A DNA stretch of 64,000 nt from Mactromeris polynyma (GCA_032209605.1 JASFXZ010000009.1:12263553-12327552), one strand, 5' to 3'. Shown: positions 46,640-58,947, counted from the first letter of the stretch. A program made the numbers and translations. The notes: generated by a model not told the origin, from the sequence alone.

Positions 46640-46815
46640 AGGTTTTGTGCAAAAATCTCACGCGTGCATAGCGAAAGAAGCGGCCTGGCGTTAACTTGGA
46701 TGACGTATTACTACACCCCGCTCATGTTGCAAGACGAAACGTTTGGATATAGGACTGCTTGGGTTCGAACTGGTCGTCCACCCTGCCTATTCACCGGATT
46801 TGTGTGCTCTCCCGG
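46640..46815 (+). pseudogene. Mariner transposase catalytic-region fragment
   Basis: In one plus frame LDDVLLHPAHVARRNV resembles the mariner 'vlLhDNArpHxA' block with the Asp-Asn lost. After a frame change, LLGFELVVHPAYSPDLC matches 'lgwevleHPPYSPDLAPsD'. The fragment stops inside this motif, where the 47-bp minisatellite starts. Its strand is opposite to that of the N-terminal fragment at 46.2-46.4 kb, so the mariner has been rearranged or there were two copies. Confidence 0.65.
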
Positions 46816-48915
46816 TGTGCATCCTAGTCCCAAAAGTAATGTTTTGTGTCAACCTTTGTGTGCCTCATAGTCCCAGAAGTAATGTTTTGTGTCCTCTGTG
46901 TGTGTGTGTCTCCCAGTCCCATTGGCAATACTTTGTGTCCACTCACTGTGTGTGCCTCCTAGTCCCATTGGTATTGGTTTTGTGTCCACTCCCTGTGTAT
47001 GCCTCCTAGTCCCATTGGTATTGGTTTTGTGTTCACTCCCTGCATGTGCCTCCTAGTCCCATTGGTATTGGTTTTGTGTCCACTCCCTGTGTGTGCCTCC
47101 TAGTCTCATTGGTATTGGCTTTGTGTGCGCTCCCTGTGTGTGCCTCCTAGTCCCAAAAGTACTGTTTTGTGTCCTCTCTGTGTGTGTGTCTCCCAGTCCC
47201 ATTGGCATTACTTTAGGTCCACTCACTGTGTGTGCCTCCTAGTCCCATTGGTATTTGTTCTGTGTCTACTCCCGGTGTGCATCCTAGTCCCATAAGTAAT
47301 GTTTTGTGTCAACTTCCTGTGTGTGCCTCTAGTCTCATTGGTATTGGTTTTGTGTGCTATCCCTGTGTGTGCCTCCTAGTCCCAAAAGTAATGTTTTGTG
47401 TCAACCTTTGTGTGTCTCCTAGTCCAAGAAGTAATGTTTTGTGTCCTCTGTGTGTGTGTGTTTCCCAGTCCCATTGGCATTACTTTAGGTCCACTCACTG
47501 TGTGTGCCTCCTAGTCCCATTGGTATTTGTTCTGTGTCTACTCCCGGTGTGCATCCTAGTCCCATAAGTACTAGTAATGTTTTTATGTCCACTTCCTGTG
47601 TGTGCCTTCTAGTCTCATTGGTATTGGTTTTGTGTGCTCTCCCTGTGTGTGCCTCCTAGTCCCAAAAGCAATGTTTTGTGTCCAATCACTGTGTGTGCCT
47701 CCTAGTCCTATAAGTTATGTTTTGTGTCCTCTCTGTGTGTGTGCCTCCCAGTCCCATTGGCATTATTTTGTGTCCACTCCCTGTGTGTGCCTCCTAGTCC
47801 CATTGGTATAAGTTTTGTGTCCACTCCCTGTGTGTGCCTCCTAGTCCCAAAAGTAATGTTTTGTGTCCACTCCCTGTGTTAGCCTCCTAGTTCCAAAAGT
47901 AATGTTTTGTCTCCACTCCCTGCGTGTGCCTCCTAGTCACAAAAGTAATGTTTTGTGTCCACTCACTGTGTGTGCATCCTAGTCCCATAAGTACTAGTAA
48001 TGTGTTTATGTCCACTTCCTGTGTGTGCCTTCTAGTCTCATTGGTATAGGTTTTGTGTCCACTCCCTGTGTGTGCCTCCTAGTCCCAAAAGTAATGTTTT
48101 TTGTCCACTCACTGTGTGTGCCTCCTAGTCCCATAAGTAATGTTTGTGTCAACTCCCTTTGTGTGCCTCCTAGTCCCATAAGTTATGTTTTGTGTTCTCT
48201 GTGTGTGTGTGCCTCCCAGTCCCTTTGGCATTAGTTTGTGTCCTCTCCCTGTGTGTGCCTCCTAGTCCCATTGGTATTGGTTTTGTGTCCACTCCCTGTG
48301 TGTTCCTCCTCGTCCCAAAAGTAATGTTTTGTGTCCACTCCCTGTGTGTGCCTCCTAGTCCCAAAAGTAATGTTTTGTGTGGTCTCCCTGTGTGTGCCTC
48401 CTAGTCTCATTGGTATTTGTTTTGTGTGGTCTCCCTGTGTGTGCCTCCTAGTCTCATTGGTATTGGTTTTGTGTGCTCTCCCCTAGTGTGCCTCCTAGTC
48501 CCAAAAGTAATGTGTTGTGTCCTATGTGTGTGTGCCTCCCAGTCCCATTGGCATTATTTTGTGTCCACTACATGTGTGTGCCTCCTAGTCCCATTGGTAT
48601 TGGTTTTATGTCTACTCCCGGTGTGCATCATAGTCCCATAAGTAATGTTTTGTGTTCTCCCTGTGTGTGAGCCTCCCAGTCCCATTGGCATTATTTTGTG
48701 TCCACTCCCTGTGTTGGCTTCCTAGTCCCATTGGTATTGGTTTGTGTCTACTACCTGTGTGTGCCTCCCAGTCCCATTGGCATTATTGTGTGTCCACTCC
48801 CTGTGTGTGCCTCCTAGTCCCATTGGTATTGGTTTTGTGTCTACTCCCGGTGTGCATCCTAGTCCCATAAGTAAGGATTTGTGTCCACTCCCTGTGTGTG
48901 CCTTCTTAACACGTT
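46795..48915 (+). repeat. 47-bp minisatellite, about 45 units
   Basis: Unit GTGTGCCTCCTAGTCCCATT followed by GGTATTGGTTTTGTGTCCACTCCCT; period 47 bp (for example GCCTCCTAGT at 47001, 47048 and 47095). Variants include AAAAGTAATG in place of TTGGTATTGG, and TCTCTGTGTG forms. Some units differ in length by 1-10 bp. Like the 35-bp array, it yields moderately long open frames in several phases that carry no coding evidence. Confidence 0.95.
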
Positions 48916-50099
48916 AGTATTGTTTTTTGCGTCCGCTCCCTGCAAGGTCATTGAGTGATCAAATAAGACTGTAATTTGCTTGAAGATAATTCAGCTACAT
49001 ACATGTGTACTGATAATTATCTCTTGATATTTCCTTTAGTACATGTATATTGATTTTTTACAATACAAATTGTTGTTGCTTATATTTGCAGAATGTCCCA
49101 GCAGCGATTGAAAACTAGGTTACATTGTCAGGTATAATTTTGCTATCTAGATCAATGAGTCTCACCAATTTGTGAATATGGTATTATACATATAAACTAA
49201 ATTCCTTTTTGTATTCAAACTTGTTTGGAATTACCTTGATGCAGAACATGTTACTACAATAAGTCAAATTTGAATCCTCACTTAAACATGACTGTGCTAT
49301 ATTATAGGGGTAATACACATCATTGATAGGCTGTCATGGAAGTAATACCTCTGGTCCTATGTTCACGAAGGTTTAACTGATCTGTATCTTGTTGGTCCAG
49401 AAAAATAGTTGTTCATTTTCTTGTAGTAATCGAACACTTGTCTCTATAATTCTCATTAACTCTTACACACACACAATACCTTAATATATTCTAATTAACT
49501 TTGTTAAAACATACGAAACTGCCCCGTATAGTTGAGAAATTAATTTTTTATACTTATAACTGAAATTGATCTAGATCAAATCAGGATCACTTTTCCAGAA
49601 TCGGTCCAAACTTATTAATTTCCTTTTTTTTATAAACATGAACTATGAATTTAAAAGTCTCACAGGTTTTGCAAAATGTTCTTATCTGTTTCAGTACATC
49701 ACAAATAGTTTGCTTTGCATCATAACAAATTGTACAAAGAACTATATTTTATCTTAATTCTGATCCTGAAAAAGAACTTCTTGTGAATACTTGGAAGTGT
49801 AGTCAGGCCTACACTATCATAACACTTCGGCATTAATCTGCTATGGTTGAATCGCAAAATGCTCATGTTCTTATTGTTTTCCAAATGCAATTTATACAAT
49901 AAAAAATCCAAATATCAATATGTGTATTGTTTGGTATTGTTTGGTAACAGGTTGAGGGTAGTACTGTGTCTTCAAAAATGAGACGAAGCTTGTTTAGTGT
50001 ATTTTGTCACAAGTGCCTGTGGAAATTATCTGACAGTTCCAACATCGCGAAGATAAAAGTCTGGAAGTCTGGTTCGGTGGAAGTATGTTGTATATTAGC
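48916..50099. other. No gene recognised
   Basis: AT-rich sequence, no supported frame or RNA gene. Confidence 0.4.
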
Positions 50100-50244
50100 T
50101 CAAACGGAAACATCGCTTTTTTGTTGAAGTGCGTTGTTGGAATGTCGTTCAAATTGTTTTAACTTTTTATCATGTTTGTTTCGTTCTGTCTCAAAATGTT
50201 GTAAATAATTATATTGGTTATCACAATTAATCATGATATGCTTA

Positions 50245-50530
50245 CGTTTTCGTTTCAGTTCACAAGTAAAGGGAGACAAATGTTTAAGCTTTCTGCAATC
50301 GACAGAAGATATATATACAATAGATTCTTGGAAACTTCGGAAATTTTGTGAAAAAGTCATCTTATGTTCTGGTCTGCAATGGTCACTTTCTTTTTGATAA
50401 AGAACTTAAAAACACACACAATAAGTTAAACATTTCGTTAATATTTCATATTATTGCTACGATTCCGAATGCCCGATTGTTAATAGCTTTAGATAATAAC
50501 TTGTATCTTGTATTACTGTTCTGTTAACAG
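50245..50530 (-). repeat. Duplicated segment, copy 1
   Basis: Shares with 51490-52170 the ordered blocks CGTTTCAGTNCACAAGTAAA-GGGAGACAAATG, CTGCAATC...ACAGAAGATATATA, TGTTCTGGTCTGCAAT, AAGAACTT(A/G)AAACACACACA, TTTCATATT(A/G)TTGC and CCCGATTGT. The AAAGGGAGACAAATGTT motif occurs once here. On the minus strand this could be the 3' region of a small gene family. Adjacent frames at 50100-50360 and 50524-50706 are unrecognised. Confidence 0.7.
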
Positions 50531-50706
50531 TATTGTTCACGTAATACATTTGCCAAAATGTTAGCTTGGTACTGCATACGACACAGTGCAAGATATATTG
50601 TATTATTTTGACAGTGTATATAGTAAGCGTATGGCCCGGCGTCTTCTTGCTGATTAAAATAAATTGATAGTTCGATTTCTGGGTCTGTGAAGTTATTGAT
50701 TGTCAA

Positions 50707-51489
50707 TAGTTCTTTTGATCAAATATTTTGTATTGAATCTTATGAAGATATTCTGATAAAAGCGAAACAAATTTGTTTACAATAACGCCAGAAATATGCT
50801 TACCAGATTGTGTGAAATTTCAACTTTTTTAAAACGAATTCATGTTTTCCCTACTTGCTAGGATTTTACTGATTGCACAATGTAATTACAATAAAAGATG
50901 ATATTCTTGTTTATGTTGTTGGTTTACTTCGATGTCATTGTGAGGAGGCACTGTTTTTGAAAGTGATCGTGCGATTCTATCACTTTTCTACAGACATAAG
51001 ACTCATTCTCAATAATAGGTGCCAATTGATGTTCCAAGAGATATCCGCGTATCCGAAAGGTTTCATGTACCAATATCATATCTTTATTTAAGACGTTGAA
51101 AAGCAGGGGCATGGTCAATTATGAAATTGTTCTAGGGAACGCCACATGCAAAAAAGACAATGCCCCCCCTACACACCCCCAATAAAACAACAGCCTACAA
51201 AACATCAGGCATTAAGCAGGTGCAAGGGTAAACATGTATGGGAATAAGGACACAAAGAATTGTCTGACCGACCATAAATAAAAAATAAATAAAATTTAGG
51301 GGACAACAAGGGAGAAAATAATTCAATGGATGGAATTCAACACGGAACAAGTCAAGAAACTCAAGTCTGCAATATTAGGTCGAATGGGATGAAAGAACAT
51401 GAATATTTTATGAAGTGAAATAACTGCTCATGGGGAAAGGGGAACTTAACATACATTCTAAAACATCAGTACAGATAAAGAGTAAATAC
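50707..51489. other. No gene recognised
   Basis: Intergenic sequence between the duplicate segments. It includes a C-rich patch at about 51163-51178. Confidence 0.4.
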
Positions 51490-52170
51490 TATGTTTCGTT
51501 TCAGTACACAAGTAAAGGGAGACAAATGTTACAGCAGTAACAGTACACATGTAAAGGGAGATAAATGTTACAGCAGTAACGGTACACATGTAAAGGGAGA
51601 CAAATGTTACAGCAGTAACAGTATACAAGTAAAGGGAGACAAATGTTACAGCAGTAACAGTACACAAGTAAAGGGAGACAAATGTTACAGCAGTAACGGT
51701 ACACATGTAAAGCGAGACAAATGTTACAGCAGTAACAGTACACATGTAAAGGGAGAACAAATGTTACAGCTTACTGCAATCAAATAAACAGAAGATATAT
51801 ACAATCGCTTCTCGGAGACCTTGTGAAATAGTTCTGACGGATTTACATTTGACCAGTATAGATTTACATTGGAAACATTTAATACCCGTTGTACAAGGTA
51901 TACTAGCACAAGTAGATGATAAATGAGTCTATATAATGACAACCACATATGAATTCAATCCAAACATAAGGATTATTTACTGTTCTAACAAACTGAACTC
52001 AGAATTGAAAAAGTCGCTCTCTGTTCTGGTCTGCAATTGTTACGCTTTTTTAAGAACTTGAAACACACACACTTATTTCAAAGTTTCATTAAAGTTTCAT
52101 ATTGTTGCAACGTAAAATTCCCGATTGTGAATACATTTGGTATATTTTGTATTGCTGTTTAGGGTATTGT
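51490..52170 (-). repeat. Duplicated segment, copy 2
   Basis: Contains the same ordered blocks as 50245-50530. It is expanded by a 39-bp tandem array after the first block and by about 170 bp between the second and third. It lies directly downstream (minus strand) of the broken receptor-like frame. Confidence 0.7.
51504..51775 (+). repeat. 39-bp minisatellite, seven units
   Basis: Unit AAAGGGAGACAAATGTTACA followed by GCAGTAACAGTACACAAGT; seven units, nearly identical. 39 is a multiple of 3, so a plus frame of 98 residues and several minus frames stay open. The final unit has an extra A (GGGAGAACAAATG). Confidence 0.95.
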
Positions 52171-52498
52171 TCTTTAATTAAAAACCTTTGCTTACGCAAT
52201 GAATATATTTGAAACGAGAAGTTAGATGAATTGATGATTTTTATTCTGAGACTGAGTTGACGATTTAGTTGAAAATCATTTTCTTTGATAGACGTCGATT
52301 CGAGCTTTTCTGTGTAACGCCGTAGTGGGGTTGACATTGATTGAGCATTACAAACTGCGGATCAAGAGAAGAGCTCAATTCACTAGGAATATAAATTTAC
52401 CTGATCTGGAAATCAACATGAGAATTACTTAGGCGTTTGATTTGCACCATAATTTATTTCAATTACACAACTAGTACTAAAAACATTTCAGACGAGTC
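52171..52498. other. No gene recognised
   Basis: Contains an 82-residue minus frame (52089-52337) of unknown nature between copy 2 of the duplicated segment and the receptor-like pseudogene. Confidence 0.35.
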
Positions 52499-53552
52499 TT
52501 ACTTCATATTATAACATGCTAAACATACCCACAACACAAGAATAGCAACAACCTGTTTGAAATAATGAAAAGCGTCAATACCATCGTTGTTAGGGAAATT
52601 ATTGAGACAAACACGGACAGTAGCAGCTTCGGTGATCTTATACTGAGACTGATACAACAATGTATCCGTCACATTGAACACCAACACATGCATCTCTGTC
52701 AATACATATTCCTCAGGGTAAAGATCTATCTGCTCACACAGAAACAATTCGTTTACAAACATTCGTGCCAGGTAAACAAAGTCTTCGTCATCATAGAATA
52801 CTTCCAACAGATATTGTTCTTTATCGACTAACCACGATTTGTCAACTATATCCATATACAACAATATTAAAATAACCATACTCTGCATTGATAGTGAGAT
52901 TCTGTGTAAGAAATACGTTCTTGTGTTTTCGTATGTAATATCGGAACGGATTGAATTCTGGCTTTATACGAACACTACTATTGTTGATCACCAGAAGCCA
53001 TGTCTCCTTTAGCACTTCTTCCAATAGTTCATGTAGTCGTAGAGGGTTCGCGTAAGAGTGAGGGAAAGTTGCAAAAACTACAAGATACTCGACATGTTTT
53101 TCGTCAATGGATGGTCTATAAAGTGAGTATATGCTCCACTTGTGCAGTTTGTTCTGTCGCAGCCATGTTGCTTTATTGTCATTCTTTAAACCAGACGGAA
53201 TGTTTGACAATATGGAAATCTCCAGCCGGTCGAGTGGTATTCATTTTAGAACGGCTGCAAATGGTCCACTAATCCATTCTTTACTGTAAAATCCACATTT
53301 ATCTCCGAGTCGAAATTGTCCCCATGAACATTCTACACGTTCTACAAAAAAATTGGGTTCTGGTGATATCTTAAGTAATTTGGTTAATTGTCCTAAAATA
53401 TTGGTAATATAATATAACTGAAGTACTATATATGTATTCTGATATACTGATTGTATATGACATAACAGTTGGTTTATACATGTATCATAAAAATTACCAT
53501 AAAACTGACCAGAATCAATTTTTACTAAGTATTTATCGAGGACTTCTGAATG
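52499..53552 (-). pseudogene. Broken membrane-protein gene, possibly adhesion-type GPCR ectodomain
   Basis: Three adjacent minus frames belong together. Reading from about 53552, a frame runs to an in-frame TGA at 53241-53243, then continues in the same frame to 52842. A +1 shift within 52842-52888 leads to the frame ending at 52499. The product would have scattered cysteines (ECSWGQF, DKCGFY), a long mixed alpha/beta extracellular-like part, several N-x-S/T sites (NNSS, NLT, NVTD), then TVRVCLNNF and a hydrophobic VVAILVLWVCLAC before the stop. Cys-rich start, 'VRVCL' and a first transmembrane-like segment recall mollusc adhesion/secretin-type receptors, cut after TM1. The family name is tentative; the stop plus frameshift suggests decay, unless introns are involved. 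Confidence 0.4.
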
Positions 53553-53619
53553 GGCCTTATTCACCAAAAAAATAATTTTAAGTCTGAGTTTCAGTCTTAA
53601 AATCTTTGTGAATAAGGCC
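53553..53619. mobile_element. 67-bp palindromic MITE (GGCCTTATTCAC ends)
   Basis: GGCCTTATTCACCAAA at the left and TTTGTGAATAAGGCC at the right are inverted, and the inner TTTTAAGTCTGAG/CAGTCTTAAAA is also near-palindromic. It supplies the ATG and first residues of the minus frame beginning at 53621, so that apparent start is not native to the gene. Confidence 0.75.
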
Positions 53620-53764
53620 ATACGTTAAGTTTAATTGTGTTTCGTTTTCATTATATCTTAACGGATAATTTTTCCCGAAAGATTCTTGTTACACACTGCA
53701 CTTTTGCCAAGTTTTATCAAAATACATTATGTTATAACATTCTAGGAGCAAAAATACCATTTTA

Positions 53765-53810
53765 AAAGTCTTAGTCTGAGATTCAGTCTTAAAATGTTTG
53801 TGAATAAGGC
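53765..53810. repeat. Second partial copy of the GTGAATAAGGC MITE
   Basis: GTCTTAGTCTGAGATTCAGT through GTGAATAAGGCG matches the right half of the element at 53553-53619, about 190 bp away. Confidence 0.7.
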
Positions 53811-55439
53811 GACTGGTATAACTTCTTTTTCCATAATGTTGTCCATTTGAAAAGCACTTTCCATACTCAAATGTCCGCTGACAGACTCATAAGAGTAAAT
53901 TTTGTGATTTGAATGCTGAGTATACGTTATAGTCGATGGTCGATGGACGATAGTACAACTCTTATTGCTGGTAATAGTTTACCACTACTCAGCAGAATTT
54001 CTGTTAGTATTGCAGTATTTCACATCGATGATATAATTATGTTCATTGTTAATACTTTCATTTTTACCCAGTATTTTTACTGACGGTTCCAAGGCTGTAA
54101 TTCGCTATACAGTTATTGTTTCTTTTTGTGTTTAAAATGTATGTTATATTTCCCTTTCCCCAGTGCAATTATTTCACTTTATATAGTGCTCAGGTTTTTT
54201 CTGGTCAGTTTCGGCCTATTGTCCTATAATCTTTTCCATCCATTAATTCCCCCACTGTTTGTCCTCTTTGATTCTCCTAGTTATTCCTTATGGTCGGCCA
54301 GGCCATTCATTGCGCCTCTGTTTCCTTACGTATGTATCCTTGGGCCCCTTGTAGTTTGTGGGGTGTTGTTTTCCCGCAGGTCTGTGTGGGGAGGCACTGC
54401 CTTATGTATATGGCGTTAATTCATTTCAAGAAGTCACTTTTAAACAAATGGGCCTCCATGGACGGATGGATAAGGTCACCGACTTTAGATCACTTGTCCC
54501 TCACAGCGGCGAGTCCGAAACACACCCAGTATAAAGAATGTGTGTGGAAACCATCCAAGCGGTGATTTTACCTAGTGTCCACATGGAGTCTTCCATCGCC
54601 TTAATAGCTGCAAAAGTCTAATCAAGACACTGGCTGTAAAAGTGACTTAAAGCCATTGAAAAAAATACTTAATCATAAGTAAAAAATAAGTGAAATGTTC
54701 CTTTATAACACCAAAGTATGAGCACTCACAGGCCTTTGATTGAGTAAATGAAGCTATATTATCTGAGCAAGGACACAACATTGGCATTTGACCTCCAAAT
54801 AACAGAAATAAATGTATAAAATATGCTAGAATACTGCAGAGGCTCATGATTATCAAGAACATTTGTAAGACACACTAAGACATCTACTGTATCAACACAC
54901 AATTTGTTTTCTGCCAGCATGTAGTCGCCGCGTCTCCGCGTTATTTTCAGCAACCACTGACCGGAAGTCAATAAAACTAAATGGGAAGATTATCTCAAAA
55001 TGTAGATAAGTCCTGTTTAGGATAGACTTTGTCGTTTTGTACGTTTTTATTTCTCTGCCAGTGTACACACCACTGTCTGAGTGTAATAGAACTTTCATTA
55101 ATACATTTCAAAGCATACATCTATTGTCATAATTTTTAGCTTTTTTATAGTTTTTGTGTTTTATTGTTTATGAATAAATATTGGGTTGGATCTGCTACGA
55201 TTAGATTAGTTACCATTTATCAATTTCCATACAGAAATTTGACTGGTTCTGAACACAGCTGAAATCAAATCCCTGCTTCATCGAATCTTGTAAACCATTA
55301 ATGGGTAAATGACAGGTAAAATATGGTGGACTAAGAAACTATCCATTTCACAGTTAATGTGTAGATGTTGCGAGCTTGTAATCTTGTGATAGTGTTATCA
55401 GTCGGATTCTGCTTTATCTTTTCTAAACTGTCACTTTGA
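53811..55439. other. No gene recognised
   Basis: Intergenic. A 97-residue hydrophobic plus frame (54126-54419) and a 91-residue frame overlapping it show no domain I can name. Confidence 0.4.
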
Positions 55440-55860
55440 ATGAAGGGAAGTTACTGTTAATACAGTTATTTTTAAAATCAAGGACACAACTCCCACTATA
55501 TTTGACTGCCATTTATACAAGGGAACAAACACCTACCTAGAATGGCCGCTTTGAAATTACTTGAAACAGAAATGAGGCAAAATAGATTTGAGAAAATACG
55601 CTTGCCAGAAGTAATGACTATTTTTTTTTATTAAGGAAAGTAACTCCTTTATTTCACCACAATTTCGAAACATGGAGAATTGCTGTCATGGTTGCCATTT
55701 TGAACCGAGGGAATTAATGCCTTAATTAATATATCATGATTTTGAATTAAGGGGAGTAACTCCTACACGGTTAGCAGTCGCTTTTAATCAAGGGAAATAG
55801 TTATAGCTTCTTGATTCGCCCCTTTATTCGAAATGATGAACTTGGGGAAATAGCTCCTAC
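55440..55860 (+). repeat. Degenerate AAGGGAAGTAACTCCT repeats
   Basis: Variants of AAGGGAAGTTACT / AAGGGGAGTAACTCCTAC / CTTGGGGAAATAGCTCCTAC recur at roughly 80-120-bp intervals (near 55443, 55634, 55740, 55787, 55836), each followed by sequence such as 'TTGCCATTTTGAA'. An old tandem or dispersed repeat. Confidence 0.5.
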
Positions 55861-56074
55861 TGTCCTGGACCAATTATCACCAATTCTGTCAACCTTGGCA
55901 TGCATACATATAAGCTACACAGAAACTTATCAGTTTTACTACTTTACTGATGTTATTGTGCTCATTTCATAATTTGATAGAAATCATAAACTTACACGAG
56001 AGGTATTAATAACTGACAATAATGTAACACAATTACGTGGCTGTTTGAAGTAGACCAAACAAACAGCAGTCGCA

Positions 56075-56640
56075 ATCAACATTAAGAAATTGAATGTCGA
56101 CCTGGGCTCGACGTTCAACAATCGACATTAAAACTTCGAAAAGAAACCGCAAAAATGTGAATGTCGCTGGGCTCGGAATTCGACAATCAAACTGTATGGC
56201 ATTGTGTAGCCAATGTATATGTCGAGCATGCCTCATTAAGATGCTATAGTATATAACCATGAGCTGGGCTAGGCGTTCGACAATTGAAATTCAAACTTGG
56301 AAAATCAGATGAGGCACAACATTTGAAATTCGAGCAGGACTCGACGTTCAACACTTGTTATTAAAACTATATAAGGAACAATCTCAAAATTTGAATGTCG
56401 ATCTGGGCTATGCGTTCACATTTTTTTTTTATCATTCAAACTCTACGAAATTTAATCACAAAAGGTTTGACAATCGACATCCAAACTTTGAAAATTGACG
56501 GTCCCAATTTAAGCATCGAGAAGGCTCGTAGTTGTAAATTCGAAACTCACAAAAATGGCTTATAAAATGAATGTCGAGCTGCTTTCTTGCGTCTGTGGTA
56601 GGAAGCACATTTGACATTCGATCAATTTGCTGGACTATTG
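56075..56640 (-). repeat. Degenerate repeat, GAATGTCGA..GGGCTCGACGTTC
   Basis: AATGTCGACCTGGGCTCGAC followed by GTTCAACAATCGACATT and relatives recur about seven times between 56090 and 56580, at spacings near 65-110 bp. It is heavily diverged. The 75-residue frame at 56033-56260 is a by-product. Confidence 0.6.
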
Positions 56641-56879
56641 AATCAATTCAGAATTTAAGACGAGATACGGTATTTACATTGCTCTTCTGCTGGCTGCTGT
56701 AACGGAAATAGCTGTTCAAATTTAAAAGACGTTTGATTTACGTCACAATACCAACTGCCTAACTATTAACGCTGTAGACCTTTTTACATAATTACATGTA
56801 AGAAATGCAACATGCAGCATGTGGGGCAAACTATGCTGCTTGTCTTTAAACGTATGAACAGCCGTGTATTTGATATACA

Positions 56880-56963
56880 ATAAAACCTCAATAATAAGAT
56901 CACCCTTGGGACCCTTGAAAATCTGGTATTTTGATTGCGATGATCTTAGTATTGAGGTTTTAT
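56880..56963. mobile_element. 84-bp inverted-repeat element (ATAAAACCTCAATA ends)
   Basis: The 23-bp arms 56880-56902 and 56941-56963 pair with one mismatch around a 38-bp loop. Size and structure fit a tiny MITE or a regulatory hairpin. Confidence 0.65.
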
Positions 56964-58518
56964 AAAGAGCAAAACAGTGAAAGTGGAATTGAAAATGGTG
57001 TTCTTAATGTTAAGGACCTAGGTGGTCTTTGTTTTTTAATTGTGCAGTTTTTCCAGCCAAGGTTTGGGTGGATGTAAACATGTCCGGTGCGTGCTCTTCG
57101 GATATAATTTTGACGGTTAATAGAGATAGACCCACCAATCGGAAACTACGATATATAAACGGATGAACATACCGGATTTCGTATAAACATGGAATACGTG
57201 CTTGTAAGAAGATATCATTTACTCTCGATAAAGCGTTCTGTGAAACGAAAGTAAATAGTTGCGAAATGGTATGATTAGAGTCTCCAACCTTAGGCGAGGT
57301 ATTATGCTAGATTAATTACGTATGTGTGGATTATTGTCGTGTGATACGCGTCGATAATATTGGACTTGTTAGACTTACCCATTCCGAAAGCTCAGATTAT
57401 CGCCATTAAATCAGCCTCTTTGTCATAGAAGTTTATTCTCGCTCACTAGAATATAAAGGGTCACGGCCAAATCCTATGTTAACATTATAAACTTTGAGAC
57501 ACTTCGTCGCCTTTAATTTCCAGAACCCCGTAACTCAATTTTTGGCGTCTTTGAGTATTTGGTATCTTTATATGGTATCCTATATTGTTCTGGAATACAC
57601 ATAACTTATATAAATACGATTCCATAACCACGTTTGTAACAAAACTACGGGAAAGTAAAACTTTGAAGTTTTGAAAACAAGTTGGAAATAATGCGACGAC
57701 TTTTTATCTACTAAAGTAAGATCCTTTTAACTGTTTAACCTGTGAATGTCATTGGGTAACATATGTTAATCAACTGAAACAAAATGCATACTTTCATAAA
57801 ATATTTTCTTTTAGCACTTTACCCGGGTTAGGTTCAGTAAATTTAGTAATATAGTCTAATTTGCTTTATGTTTACAAATCCTTAATATTAATGATTATCA
57901 AAGATTCCTAATATTTCTTAATCCTTTAATCATAGGCACCCAGGACTAATCTTGGTCCCAGTAGGCGCAGAACTTTATATATCTGCATCATATGGATGTA
58001 TGTAGATACTTTAATCGAGCGGCAGTGTGTTATATCAGATATACACTGGTATTTCATTGTATATGTATGTGATATGTGAACTGATAAATACAGATAACTC
58101 ATTACTAGAAAAAAGATCACTCAATACTAGGAAAATTCTATCATTTTATCATCTTATGTACATTACAGGCCAGGCTCCACCGGGGGGTTTTTAGTACTTC
58201 AAGTACAAAGCATTGATATATTATCGATTTCCTCTGTTCTACCAGTATAGCAGAAGCAAGCGCAATAAAAATTGCCCCCCCCCCTCCTGTTGTGTACCTT
58301 GGCCTTATGTGACCGTCTAGTAGAATCGTATGATTTTCACTCTTCATATGCCAGTCGCTTTCAATGTACTTATCATGTGAAAGTATCTATAAAACACAGA
58401 TTATTTAGCATATACGTAACAGAGACTGAGATATGTCGTGGTGTTGCTTTAGTGATGAACAACTGAAGAGGAATTGACATCTGACATTACTGAATTAAAT
58501 ATTTATGGATGGGAATGT
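56964..58518. other. No gene recognised
   Basis: Intergenic. A C12 run at about 58276-58287 is notable; otherwise nothing. Confidence 0.4.
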
Positions 58519-58561
58519 AATATTAGTAGAGGAAAACTGGCAGGAGTCAGCACCACATTGT

Positions 58562-58655
58562 GGTGCCTTGCTCCTTGTGGTGCCTTGCTCATTGTGGTGC
58601 CTTGCTCATTGTGGTGCCTTGCTCATTGTGGTGCCTTGCTCATTGCGGTACCATA
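58562..58655 (+). repeat. 17-bp tandem repeat near the left end of the element
   Basis: TTGTGGTGCCTTGCTCA repeats five times plus a partial unit. The mirrored array at about 63694-63775 has four units, so copy number differs between the arms. Confidence 0.9.
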
Positions 58656-58947
58656 CTAGTACGCAGCAACTCTGATGATAGAACAATTGTTCGCATCCTC
58701 ACAAAGCCTATACGCGTCAAATGCGGTTGATTCGGCACATAATACAGGGGAAGTAACTACCGCGAAACTAGTCGTTGTTGTCGCTACAGTTATACATCTT
58801 GACATCGGGTTTTCAGATAAGACATCGTACTGTTAAACTGCGAGAGCATAATATAAAACGCTTTTATCATATAAAGAAGTTCATTTTGTTCGATATCAGT
58901 ACTCGCGTTAGCTCGTGCATTAGAGGAGATTAAATATTCGCGGAAAT

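Noticed and set aside
46743..48870. Plus-strand frames of 60-111 codons in the 47-bp minisatellite
   Set aside because: By-products of the repeat. Only the first 20 or so codons reflect something real, the mariner relic.
51491..51787. 98-codon plus frame with KGDKCYSSN repeats
   Set aside because: The 39-bp unit is a multiple of 3, and the duplicate segment at 50.2 kb shows the motif as single-copy non-coding DNA.
54126..54419. 97-codon hydrophobic plus frame
   Set aside because: Hydrophobicity alone is weak evidence in T-rich DNA; no domain, partner exon or promoter was seen.
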